Shown here one piece after another: positions 34,730 through 44,300 of a DNA stretch of 46,258 bases. The notes under the pieces were generated by a model. That model worked only from the letters and a program-made list of their open reading frames with translations, made no database searches and was not told where the DNA came from. Where the stretch lies: positions 1 through 46,258 of the forward strand of contig JBBAEU010000019.1 in NCBI GenBank assembly GCA_041655765.1, read 5' to 3'. Both the position numbers and the translations under genes were made by a program. Position 1 is the stretch's first letter, and each line of letters starts with the position of its first letter. Origin of the DNA: Brumimicrobium sp041655765. GTDB lineage: Bacteria; Bacteroidota; Bacteroidia; Flavobacteriales_D; Crocinitomicaceae.

Positions 34730-37700
34730 ATGAGAGTATTTATATTAGTAACAGCATTAATATTCGTTGGAATTTTTGGTTTTAACAACGAAGCAAAAGC
34801 CACACACGTAGCAGGAGGATATATCCAACTAATTTGTACAGGAACACCTGGACAATACATAGTTAGATTAACTTTATATAGAGACTGTTCAGGAATATCT
34901 CTTAGTACGGGGAGCAAACAAATAAGATTTCGAAACTCATGCGGACATAGTGACGTGTATGCTTATGCTCAATTTCAATCATTTGAGGAGGTTTCTCAAG
35001 TTTGCGTTGCGGATCAAAATAATACAAGATGTAGTGGAGGAACAATCCCTGGATTCCAAGAATATATTTTCGAAGCAACTGTTAATTTATCATCATGTGA
35101 TTCTTGGACGGCTTCCTATAGCTTGGCGGCCAGAAATACAATTACCAATGTAACTGGTGCTAATAGCTCTAATTTTTATGTTACTTCTGAATTTTTTACT
35201 TCAACAGACAATTGTAATACTTCTCCAGCTGTAACAGCACAGCCTATCCCTTACGTATGTAGAAACACTCAGGTTTCTTACAACCTAGGAGCCTCAGAAC
35301 CAAATGGAGACTCTATCTCTTACGCTTTAGTCGATGCAATTTATCCAAATGGTAATTCACTTAATTACAATGGAGGAGCTAGTGGTGCTGAACCAATCCC
35401 AGGAACAACAATCAATCCTCTAAACGGAACTGTTACTTATACGCCTACGCAATTGGGTAATTATATTTTTGTGATAGAAATGACAGAATATGATGAGGAC
35501 GGAAATATCACGACAATTACAAACTACGAATACCAAGTGTATGTCATAGACTGTGATAACACCCCTCCAGATGTGCCCGCCGACATCCCTGGTGACTTGT
35601 CTTCGGGGGTCACGAATATTACGGGTAGCTTGGTTCAAATCGGACCAAGCCAGCTAAAGCTATGTCGTGGATTTCAAGGTTGTTTCGACGTGGTTTTCTC
35701 TGATGTAAACGGAGGTGATGTGTTAAGTGTAACCTCCAACTTACAAAGTGTATTGCCTGGCGCAGTAATTACAGAAACAGGTACCAATCCCCTAACAGTT
35801 TCTGTTTGTTGGACACCGCCAAGCGTGATGGGAGTGGTAAACTTAAGTTTCTTAGTCGAAGACGATGCTTGTCCTCTTACTGGACAAAACAACTACGCTG
35901 TTACAATTAATGTGGTGGAAGCTGGAGAAGTCGAGGTTACCACCGTTACGGAACAATGTGGCGGAACAGATCAAGGGCAGGTAAACTTTAATATAACTGC
36001 AGGAGAAGCTCCTTTTGTATATAGTATTACGGGACCTTCTAATCAAACTTCACCTTCAACATCGAGTACAACACATTCTTTTAATAATTTACCTCCTGGC
36101 ACTTATGATTACTCTATTCAAACATTAGCTGGTTGTAATATTACTGGACAATTCAATATCGTTCCTGGTCCAGATTTACCCATTTCTGTTTCAGCAACAG
36201 ATGTTTCTTGTAATGGTGCAAATGATGGGTCAGTAACTGCAACTCCAGGTGGAGGCGTGGCTCCGTTTAATTATGTATGGACGCAAGGCGCAACTACTGT
36301 CGGAAACGCAGCAACTGTTGATGATTTAGCCCCAGGAACTTATACTGTTACTGTTACAGATGCAGCTGGATGCTCTACGCAAGAAGTTGTAACGGTTAAT
36401 CAACCCAATCCTCTTGCTGCTAGTTTGACTCCTGTTCCAGCGGACTGTTTTGGTACAGCAACAGGTGGAGTTAATGTAATTGGGACAACTGGTGGTACTG
36501 CTCCTTATACGTATAGTATAAACGGGGGTGCTTTCCAAGCTGGAAATAGTTTTAATGGATTATTAGCTGGAAATCATATTGTAACAATCAGGGATGCAAA
36601 TGGATGTACTTTGACATTAAATACAGACGTGACACAGCCTCCAGGTTTAAATTTTTATGTCGAAGCAACTGGTGGTGCAACTTGTGGTGCAGCTACTGGG
36701 TCTTTTAAGGTTAATGCTACGGGTGGACAAGGACCTTATACATTTACTGACGGTATAACTACCAACTCAAATGGACAATTTAATAATAAGCCTCCAGGAA
36801 CTTATACAATTTCTGTTACCGATGGAAATGGTTGTACCGATGATGTAACTGTGGTTGTAGATCCTATTCCTGAGCCAATTGCAAGTATTGAAAGCTTCCA
36901 AAATTTAAGCTGTTTCGGAGGAAATGATGGTCAAGTTATTATAAGTGTAGATAATGCAGCCAATCCGTTATCGTACTCATTAAATGGTGGAACCCCACAA
37001 ACTTCTAACCAGTTTACTGGTTTGCCAGCAGGAACACATTCAATTGAAGTGACCGATGCGAATGGTTGTACGGATGAGGTTTCTGTAACCATTACACAGC
37101 CAACTCCTTTGACTTATACAACAACAATTACACCAGCTTCTTGTTCTGGAGATTGTGATGGAGAAATTCAGGTCAACGCATCTGGAGGTACTACACCTTA
37201 CGAATACTCAAGTAATAGCGGAATGCTTTTTGGTTCTAACTCAACGCTTACAGGACTCTGTGCTGGCACAGTTAACTTAGTGGTGAGAGATGGGAACGGT
37301 TGTTTAACTAACTCAACTGAGATGATTACAGAACCTGCAGGATTAGATGCAACATTTATAACAACAGACCCAACGTGTAAAGATGGTGAAGATGGACAGG
37401 TGGAAGTAACAGTAAGTGGAGGAACACCTGCTTATTTATACAGTGTAAATGGAGGAACTCAACAGCCGGGGCTTACACTAACTGATTTGCCAGCAGGTAA
37501 TCACACCATAATGGTTGAAGATGCAAATGGATGTATTTTTACTGGTCAAGCTACTTTGATAAATCCTCCTGGTATTGATTTGTCTGCTATTACAACTCCT
37601 TCTAATTGTGGATTTAATAATGGAGGTTTGAATGTTACAGCAACTGGCGTCAACGCTCCTTTCCAATACTCTTATGATAATGGTGCAGGAAGTATTCCTT

Positions 37701-40700
37701 TCCAATCGAATGGAAACTTTACTAACCTTCTCGCTGGAGCATATCAAGTTTACGCTATGGATGCTTTGGGTTGTATAGACTCAACTTTCTTCGGAATTAA
37801 TGATATTGAAATGGATGGGGAATTATTAAATACCGTTGATATTTCATGTTATGGAGGGAATGATGGGGAGGTTTCTGTACAAAATCTTGCAGGTGCAATA
37901 CCGATTACTTTCGAATTAGATAACAGTGGAGTTACTGAAACAGGTAACATGGTTGGTCCAGGTACTTTTGAAAAAACATTCACAGGTTTAATGGCGGGTA
38001 GCCATATCGTGACAATTTATGATGATGGTTTATGTGTTTATACAATTCCTTTTACTTTAACTCAACCTGATGAAATTGATTTTAGTGGTAATATTGCTGA
38101 TGTATCTTGTTTCGGTGGTAGCGATGGTGAAATTGAAATTGTCAATGTAACAGGAGGAACAGGTGCATATCAATATAGCGATGATGGTGGATGGACATTC
38201 GACACTAATAACCAGTTTGGAGGTTTCCCGGCTGGAACCCATACCATATATGTTATGGATGAAAACTTTTGCATGATTGCTCAAGATTTTGTTGTTGAAG
38301 AACCAACAATTATTCAAGTGAATACTAGTCTCTATGATTTGAGTTGCTACAATGATAATACAGGGGTTATTCAAGTGTTTCCGACAGGAGGGACACCTGG
38401 TTATACTTATAGTATTGACGGCGGAGCAACATTCCAATCCTCTGAAACTTTTATGACACTAAGCGCTGATTCATACGATGTTGTAGTGAGCGATGCAAAT
38501 AATTGTGAGATGGGATTACAAGTAATAATCGCAGAACCAGATCTTTTGGATGCAACTTTTACTTTAACAGATACACAATGTTTCGGTTCTTGTGACGGCT
38601 CAATTACTACCACACCAACTGGTGGAACAACACCTTATTTATATAGCATTGATGGTGGGACTACTATAAACTCAACCGGAGTATTTAATGGCGTTTGTGC
38701 AAACACTTATACTGTGACTGTGACAGATGATAATGGATGTGTATTTACTGCGGATCAAACCATTAATGAACCAACTGAAATTACCTTTACTTCTGTAGAA
38801 GTGCCTTCAACTTGTACTGATCCTAATGGTGAAATTACAATTTCTGCAACAGGTGGAACGCCAGGATATAACTATAGTATTGATGATGGAACTTCTTTTC
38901 AAGCTAGTAACAATTTCACTGGCTTAATGAACGGAAATTATAACCTTGTAGTTGAAGACGATAATGGCTGTCAGGTAACTGGAAATCAGTCTGTAACAGA
39001 TATGCCATCGCCAACAATAGATGCTATGTTTGGTACTCAACCTTTATGTTTTGGAGATTCTGATGGTGAAATTGAAGTGCTTGCATCTGGTGGAACGGGA
39101 ACAATTATGTATTCAGTGAACGGTGGTGCTCAAACTACTAACAATATCTTAACTGGTTTGGGTGCAGGAACACACACAGTGGTAATTGAAGATGCAAATG
39201 GTTGTACTGATACCCAAGATATTATTATAGATCAACCCGACTTGTTGACATTTACTTCAACTTCAACACCTTTAACTTGTTTCCAAAATTCTACTGGTGC
39301 AATTCAAGTAGTTGCAACTGGAGGAACGCCTGTTTTTCAATATTCTTTTGATAACGGAGTTACATATAGCTCATCTCCAAACTTGAATTTTATTGACGCT
39401 GGAACTTATGATATTGTTGTTACAGATGCAAATGGATGTGTAGCAACTGGAAGCCAAGTGGTGACTGAACCAACACAATTAACTTTTGCAACAATATCTT
39501 CTATCGATAATGTTTGTAAAAGTGCTTGTCAAGGTGAAATTGAATTGACAGTTTCTGGTGGAACAGCACCATATTCTTACGATTGGACTCAACCAATAGT
39601 TGGTCAAGCTCCAATTGCAGGTGCAAATGACAATATCGCAACAGACTTATGTGCTGGAACTTATACTTTTGTAGCGATTGATAACAACGGATGTGAGATT
39701 AATGACATAATTACAATAACAGAACCTGATTCAGTTGAGATTTCTAATGTCGTTGTTTCCAATGTGAATTGTTATGGTGGTTGTGACGGAGGAATCATAG
39801 TAAATTCTCCTACAGCAACAGAATTTTCTATCGATGGAGGAGCATCTTTCCAAGCTAGTAATACATTTACTGGATTGTGTACGGGTGATTATAATATTGT
39901 CGCTCGAGATGTAAATGGATGTATTGTGGAAGATCAAGCAAATATTTGGCAACCAGAACAACTAAACGCTACAATTAGTAATGATACAACAGTTTGTTAT
40001 GCATACAATCTCGAATTAGTAGGAACTGCATCTGGTGGAGTACAACCTTATGTATTTAACTGGAACGGCGCTACAAATGGTTCTTCGATGACAGATACTT
40101 TACATGTTATTGCAACACAAAACGAAACTTATACCTTAGATGTAATTGATGATAATGGTTGTATATTCCCTACTTTAGAGGTTTCGGTTACTGTGCTTCC
40201 TCAAGTAGATATTACAGTTATGCAAGATACAACAATTTGTCCAGATGGAACCGCAATTTTAACTGCGCAGGGATCTGATGGTTTACCAGGATATACTTAT
40301 GAATGGAGTACTGGGGAAACTACAGAAGTTATTTCTGTATCTCCTACTAATTCAACAACTTATACCGTTACAGTAACAGACGCTTGTGAAGACGAAGCTA
40401 CTGGAAGCGTTGATGTTAATTTGTTTGACTTGATTACCCCTTCATTTATCACTGATGCAAATGAAGGATGTGTCCCACAAACGGTTACATTTACCAATAC
40501 CACAGACCCTACCAGCCTTGGAGGAAATTGTACTTGGACAATCGATGGGCAACAGATTGGAGGTTGTGATGAGGTGACTTTTGATTTGTTACAATCTGGT
40601 TGTTACGATGTGTCATTGGAAATTGAAACTAATGATGGGTGTATAAACTCTGTAACTTACGATGACTTTGTGTGTTTAGAAGATTATCCAATTGCAAATT

Positions 40701-41239
40701 TTGAACACTTACCAATTAACCCAACAGTGATTAATAATACCATTAATTTTTCAAATACTTCTGTAGGAGCTTCTTCATATATTTGGACTGCAACTGGTCA
40801 AAATGCTTCAAATCAAGTGAATCCATCAATGACGTTTAAAGTTACAAGTGGACAAGAGTTAGTTACAATCAATGTCTGTTTAGAAGCAATTTCAGATTAT
40901 GGCTGTAGAGATACAATCTGTAAAGAAATTACTTTCCAAGAGGAATTTGCAATATATGTACCGAATACTTTTACTCCTGATAAGGATGATTATAATGAAA
41001 CTTTCTTACCTGTCTTTCCTCCAAATATTGAAATTAGTAAGTACCACCTAACGATTTACAATAGATGGGGGGAGTTGTTATTCGAATCGTTCGATCCAGA
41101 AGGTGGATGGAGAGGAACTTATGGTGTCAATTCGGGGAATATCGTGAAAGAAGGTGTATATGTTTGGAAGATATCTTTTGTGAATCCTCTTAATAATGAA
41201 GCCAAGGAATACGTCGGTCATGTAACTTTATTAAAATAA
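34730..41239 (+). CDS. Giant SprB-repeat cell-surface protein with gliding-associated (T9SS type B) C-terminal domain
   Basis: This 2169-residue secreted protein has a signal peptide cleaved after EAKA (residue 24). The mature start THVAGGYIQLICTG and LTLYRDCSG is typical of large Bacteroidota adhesins. An N-terminal beta-rich region (to about 400) is followed by some 17 SprB-type repeats of about 75-80 residues. Each starts with a cysteine motif such as SCFGGNDG and contains GGTxPYxYSxxGG and DANGC. Two Ig/PKD-like domains come next. The C-terminal domain (about 2074-2169) reads IYVPNTFTPDKDDYNE, YNRWGELLFES and GVYVWKISF, the gliding-motility-associated type B signal for T9SS. Likely location is the cell surface or the medium, with a role in adhesion or gliding. 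It is followed after 95 bases by another giant gene on the same strand. Confidence 0.9.
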   Translation: MRVFILVTALIFVGIFGFNNEAKATHVAGGYIQLICTGTPGQYIVRLTLYRDCSGISLSTGSKQIRFRNSCGHSDVYAYAQFQSFEEVSQVCVADQNNTRCSGGTIPGFQEYIFEATVNLSSCDSWTASYSLAARNTITNVTGANSSNFYVTSEFFTSTDNCNTSPAVTAQPIPYVCRNTQVSYNLGASEPNGDSISYALVDAIYPNGNSLNYNGGASGAEPIPGTTINPLNGTVTYTPTQLGNYIFVIEMTEYDEDGNITTITNYEYQVYVIDCDNTPPDVPADIPGDLSSGVTNITGSLVQIGPSQLKLCRGFQGCFDVVFSDVNGGDVLSVTSNLQSVLPGAVITETGTNPLTVSVCWTPPSVMGVVNLSFLVEDDACPLTGQNNYAVTINVVEAGEVEVTTVTEQCGGTDQGQVNFNITAGEAPFVYSITGPSNQTSPSTSSTTHSFNNLPPGTYDYSIQTLAGCNITGQFNIVPGPDLPISVSATDVSCNGANDGSVTATPGGGVAPFNYVWTQGATTVGNAATVDDLAPGTYTVTVTDAAGCSTQEVVTVNQPNPLAASLTPVPADCFGTATGGVNVIGTTGGTAPYTYSINGGAFQAGNSFNGLLAGNHIVTIRDANGCTLTLNTDVTQPPGLNFYVEATGGATCGAATGSFKVNATGGQGPYTFTDGITTNSNGQFNNKPPGTYTISVTDGNGCTDDVTVVVDPIPEPIASIESFQNLSCFGGNDGQVIISVDNAANPLSYSLNGGTPQTSNQFTGLPAGTHSIEVTDANGCTDEVSVTITQPTPLTYTTTITPASCSGDCDGEIQVNASGGTTPYEYSSNSGMLFGSNSTLTGLCAGTVNLVVRDGNGCLTNSTEMITEPAGLDATFITTDPTCKDGEDGQVEVTVSGGTPAYLYSVNGGTQQPGLTLTDLPAGNHTIMVEDANGCIFTGQATLINPPGIDLSAITTPSNCGFNNGGLNVTATGVNAPFQYSYDNGAGSIPFQSNGNFTNLLAGAYQVYAMDALGCIDSTFFGINDIEMDGELLNTVDISCYGGNDGEVSVQNLAGAIPITFELDNSGVTETGNMVGPGTFEKTFTGLMAGSHIVTIYDDGLCVYTIPFTLTQPDEIDFSGNIADVSCFGGSDGEIEIVNVTGGTGAYQYSDDGGWTFDTNNQFGGFPAGTHTIYVMDENFCMIAQDFVVEEPTIIQVNTSLYDLSCYNDNTGVIQVFPTGGTPGYTYSIDGGATFQSSETFMTLSADSYDVVVSDANNCEMGLQVIIAEPDLLDATFTLTDTQCFGSCDGSITTTPTGGTTPYLYSIDGGTTINSTGVFNGVCANTYTVTVTDDNGCVFTADQTINEPTEITFTSVEVPSTCTDPNGEITISATGGTPGYNYSIDDGTSFQASNNFTGLMNGNYNLVVEDDNGCQVTGNQSVTDMPSPTIDAMFGTQPLCFGDSDGEIEVLASGGTGTIMYSVNGGAQTTNNILTGLGAGTHTVVIEDANGCTDTQDIIIDQPDLLTFTSTSTPLTCFQNSTGAIQVVATGGTPVFQYSFDNGVTYSSSPNLNFIDAGTYDIVVTDANGCVATGSQVVTEPTQLTFATISSIDNVCKSACQGEIELTVSGGTAPYSYDWTQPIVGQAPIAGANDNIATDLCAGTYTFVAIDNNGCEINDIITITEPDSVEISNVVVSNVNCYGGCDGGIIVNSPTATEFSIDGGASFQASNTFTGLCTGDYNIVARDVNGCIVEDQANIWQPEQLNATISNDTTVCYAYNLELVGTASGGVQPYVFNWNGATNGSSMTDTLHVIATQNETYTLDVIDDNGCIFPTLEVSVTVLPQVDITVMQDTTICPDGTAILTAQGSDGLPGYTYEWSTGETTEVISVSPTNSTTYTVTVTDACEDEATGSVDVNLFDLITPSFITDANEGCVPQTVTFTNTTDPTSLGGNCTWTIDGQQIGGCDEVTFDLLQSGCYDVSLEIETNDGCINSVTYDDFVCLEDYPIANFEHLPINPTVINNTINFSNTSVGASSYIWTATGQNASNQVNPSMTFKVTSGQELVTINVCLEAISDYGCRDTICKEITFQEEFAIYVPNTFTPDKDDYNETFLPVFPPNIEISKYHLTIYNRWGELLFESFDPEGGWRGTYGVNSGNIVKEGVYVWKISFVNPLNNEAKEYVGHVTLLK

Positions 41240-41334
41240 ATTCGTAGTATATTACTATTGTTAAAATTTTGTCAAAGTTAAACCTTGCCAAATATTAACT
41301 AAATATTGTCAGATTTCAATTATCTACTACAAAA

Positions 41335-44300
41335 ATGAAGATTATGAATATGAAAATTATGAAATCATTGAGTATAATTTCTGCATTGGTGTTTACCACA
41401 ATTTTGTACTCACAAACTACTTGTTTTAGTTCTGATAATAACTATATCTATGGGGGCCCAAGTAGTGCGGATGCTATCGCTAAGGGAGACTTTAATAATG
41501 ATGGAAATCTAGATGTCGTTGTTATTAACAGTACCGGTGCAACAGCCGATCCAAGTTTACAAAGATTGTATTATATTGAAAATACTGACAACAGAACCTT
41601 TGCGCCTCCTGTTCAACTCCAAAGTGGATCGAGGGTATTGGATGTTAAAGCTGGAGATGTCAATAACGACGGAAACATAGATGTTGTTGTTGTGAATTTT
41701 AATCTAGATAGAATTGCCGTAATTTTAGGAAATGGTGATGGTACCTTTCAATCACCGATAGGCTATTCAACAGCTATTCTTCCTACAAATTTAGAATTAG
41801 TTGACCTGAATAACGATGGATTCTTAGATGTTGTTGTCGGCCTTAATTCTTCACAAGTAAATATACTCTTAAATAACCCTTTGAATCCTGGGGATTATGG
41901 GGCATATACGGCAGTAACCTATATGGGTACTTACCCTACTGAATTAGTGGCAGGAGATTTTGATGGCGATGGAAATGCAGATATTGCTTCTTCTAATGGT
42001 GATGGAACAATGACTATACTGAAGGGAAATGGGACAGGAGGTCTAACAATCAATGCAATTTATCCATTGTCGCTTTCAGAAGGAGATGGATTAACTGTCG
42101 GAGATTTTAACGGTGATGGCTCTCTTGATATTGCTGCATTTTGTAGTGATGATAACAAAGCGTCTGTTCTTCTTAATTCTGGGACTGGAATTTTTGGAGT
42201 AGCAACATTATATGATACAGGAGTTAACCCTAAAGCAATAGGGATAATTGACTATAACAATGATTTAAATATTGATATTGCTGTTCTTAACGCAACAGAT
42301 AACTCAGTTTCCATCTTTGAGGGAGTGGGAAATGGTACTTTTACTACTTTCAATGAATTTATCAGCGCTGGTTATCCGCTAGACTTGGTGATTGATGACT
42401 TTGATGGGGACGGAAATGAGGATATCGTTATGTCAACAAGTCTAAACCAATCTTTGCCTATCCTATTTGGAAATGGGGTTAGTGGATTTGATTTGGGTAA
42501 TATCGTCACAACTGGTGCTACTCCTTATGATATTACAAGTAATGATTTTAATGGAGATGGTCTTGTTGATTTTGCAACCCCGATTTATGATAATAATACC
42601 GTAGAAGTATATAAAAATGAAGGGCTTGGTGTGTTTTCTTTATTTACAACACTTATGACTGGTAATAACCCATCGGCTGTCGCTTCTGGCGACCTTACTG
42701 GAAACGGAAATAATGATATTGTAGTCGCAAACTATACAGATGGAACAGTTAATATTTTCATTAATACGGGAGGTGTGTTCTCTACACCAACAACTGTAAG
42801 TGTAAATACAAACCCAATTAAGGTAAAATTAGGAGATTATAATAATGATGGGAATTTAGACCTTTTCGTTCTAAATCAAAACGACCAAGTTACTATATTG
42901 AGAGGTAATGGATCGGGTGGTTTTACTAGTCCAATGACACAAAGTACAGGTAATACACCTAAAGATATCTCGTTAGGTGACCAAAATGGGGATGGCTTCT
43001 TGGATTTTGCAATTTCTTGCTATGGAGAGAATAAAGTAGAACTTTATAAAGGAAATGGTACAACCTTTACTAAAACATCCCACACTGTTCAAACTGGCCC
43101 TTGGGGAATTGTGTTGGTAGATCTAAATAATGATGGAAAATTAGAAATTGTGGTTGCAAATAACGGTTCTAACTCTGTTACCGTTTTACCCGCAAATCCT
43201 ACGAATGGAGCTTTCCCACCGTCGTTTACACATTATGCTACGCAAGAAACTTCACCAACAGGTATTACTGCTGGTGACTTTAATGGAGATGGATTGATGG
43301 ACATTGCTGTAAATAACTTTGTAGGGGCTGTTTCTACAGGTACGGTAAGTATTCTTTTGACTACTGGAGATTTCCCTCCACCAATCTCTATAAATACAAT
43401 CTTGGCTTTTGATAGAATGTATAATGTAGGAATGAACCCTACCGCTATACAGTCTGTAGATATAGATGGCAATGGAAGCGCTGATTTATTGGTGGTTAAT
43501 GAAACAAGTGAACATATCTCTGTACTGCTTAACAATTCAGGTAATCCTGTAATTATTGCAGATGGTCCTACAAGTATCTGTGGCTCAGATAATGTTATAT
43601 TAACATCCACACCAGCTGCAGCGTATTTATGGTCAACCGGCGAAACCACACAATCTATTGAGGTGAACACATCAGGTAGCTACTATGTGCAAACTACTCA
43701 CTTTGGTGGCTGTTCTGGTATATCAAATATTATTAATGTTGTTGTGGCAGCATCACCAACACTCTCTTATGTAGGTAACGACAATATTTGTGTAGGTGAA
43801 TCTACAACTATAACACTTAGTGGTGCTGATGATTATGTTTGGTCGCACGGATTGGGTAATGGAAGCGTTATGAATCTTAATCCTACAACGACAACAACAT
43901 ATACTGTGACTGGAACCGTGACAAGTAGCGGGTGTTCGGATATTATAGACGTTACCATTACTGTGGGTTCTGCACCTGATGCAAGTTTTACAGGATTAAA
44001 CGCAACGTATTGTGAAAACGGATTAAGCTCAACATTAACCCCTACAGTTTCAGGAGGTTTTTTTAGTGGCCCTGGAATTAGTGGAAATACATTTGATCCT
44101 AGCGTTGCAGGAAATGGCACACATACGATTACTTATCAAGTTACAGTAGATGGGTGTACGAGTACTAGCTCACAAAGTGTAAATGTTTCCCCTGGTGGAG
44201 CAGATGCGTCTTTTGTAACACTTGCAAGTGAGTATTGTAAAAGTGATGGTGTTATCAATCTTTCACCTACAACTCCTGGAGGAACATTCACAGGACCTGG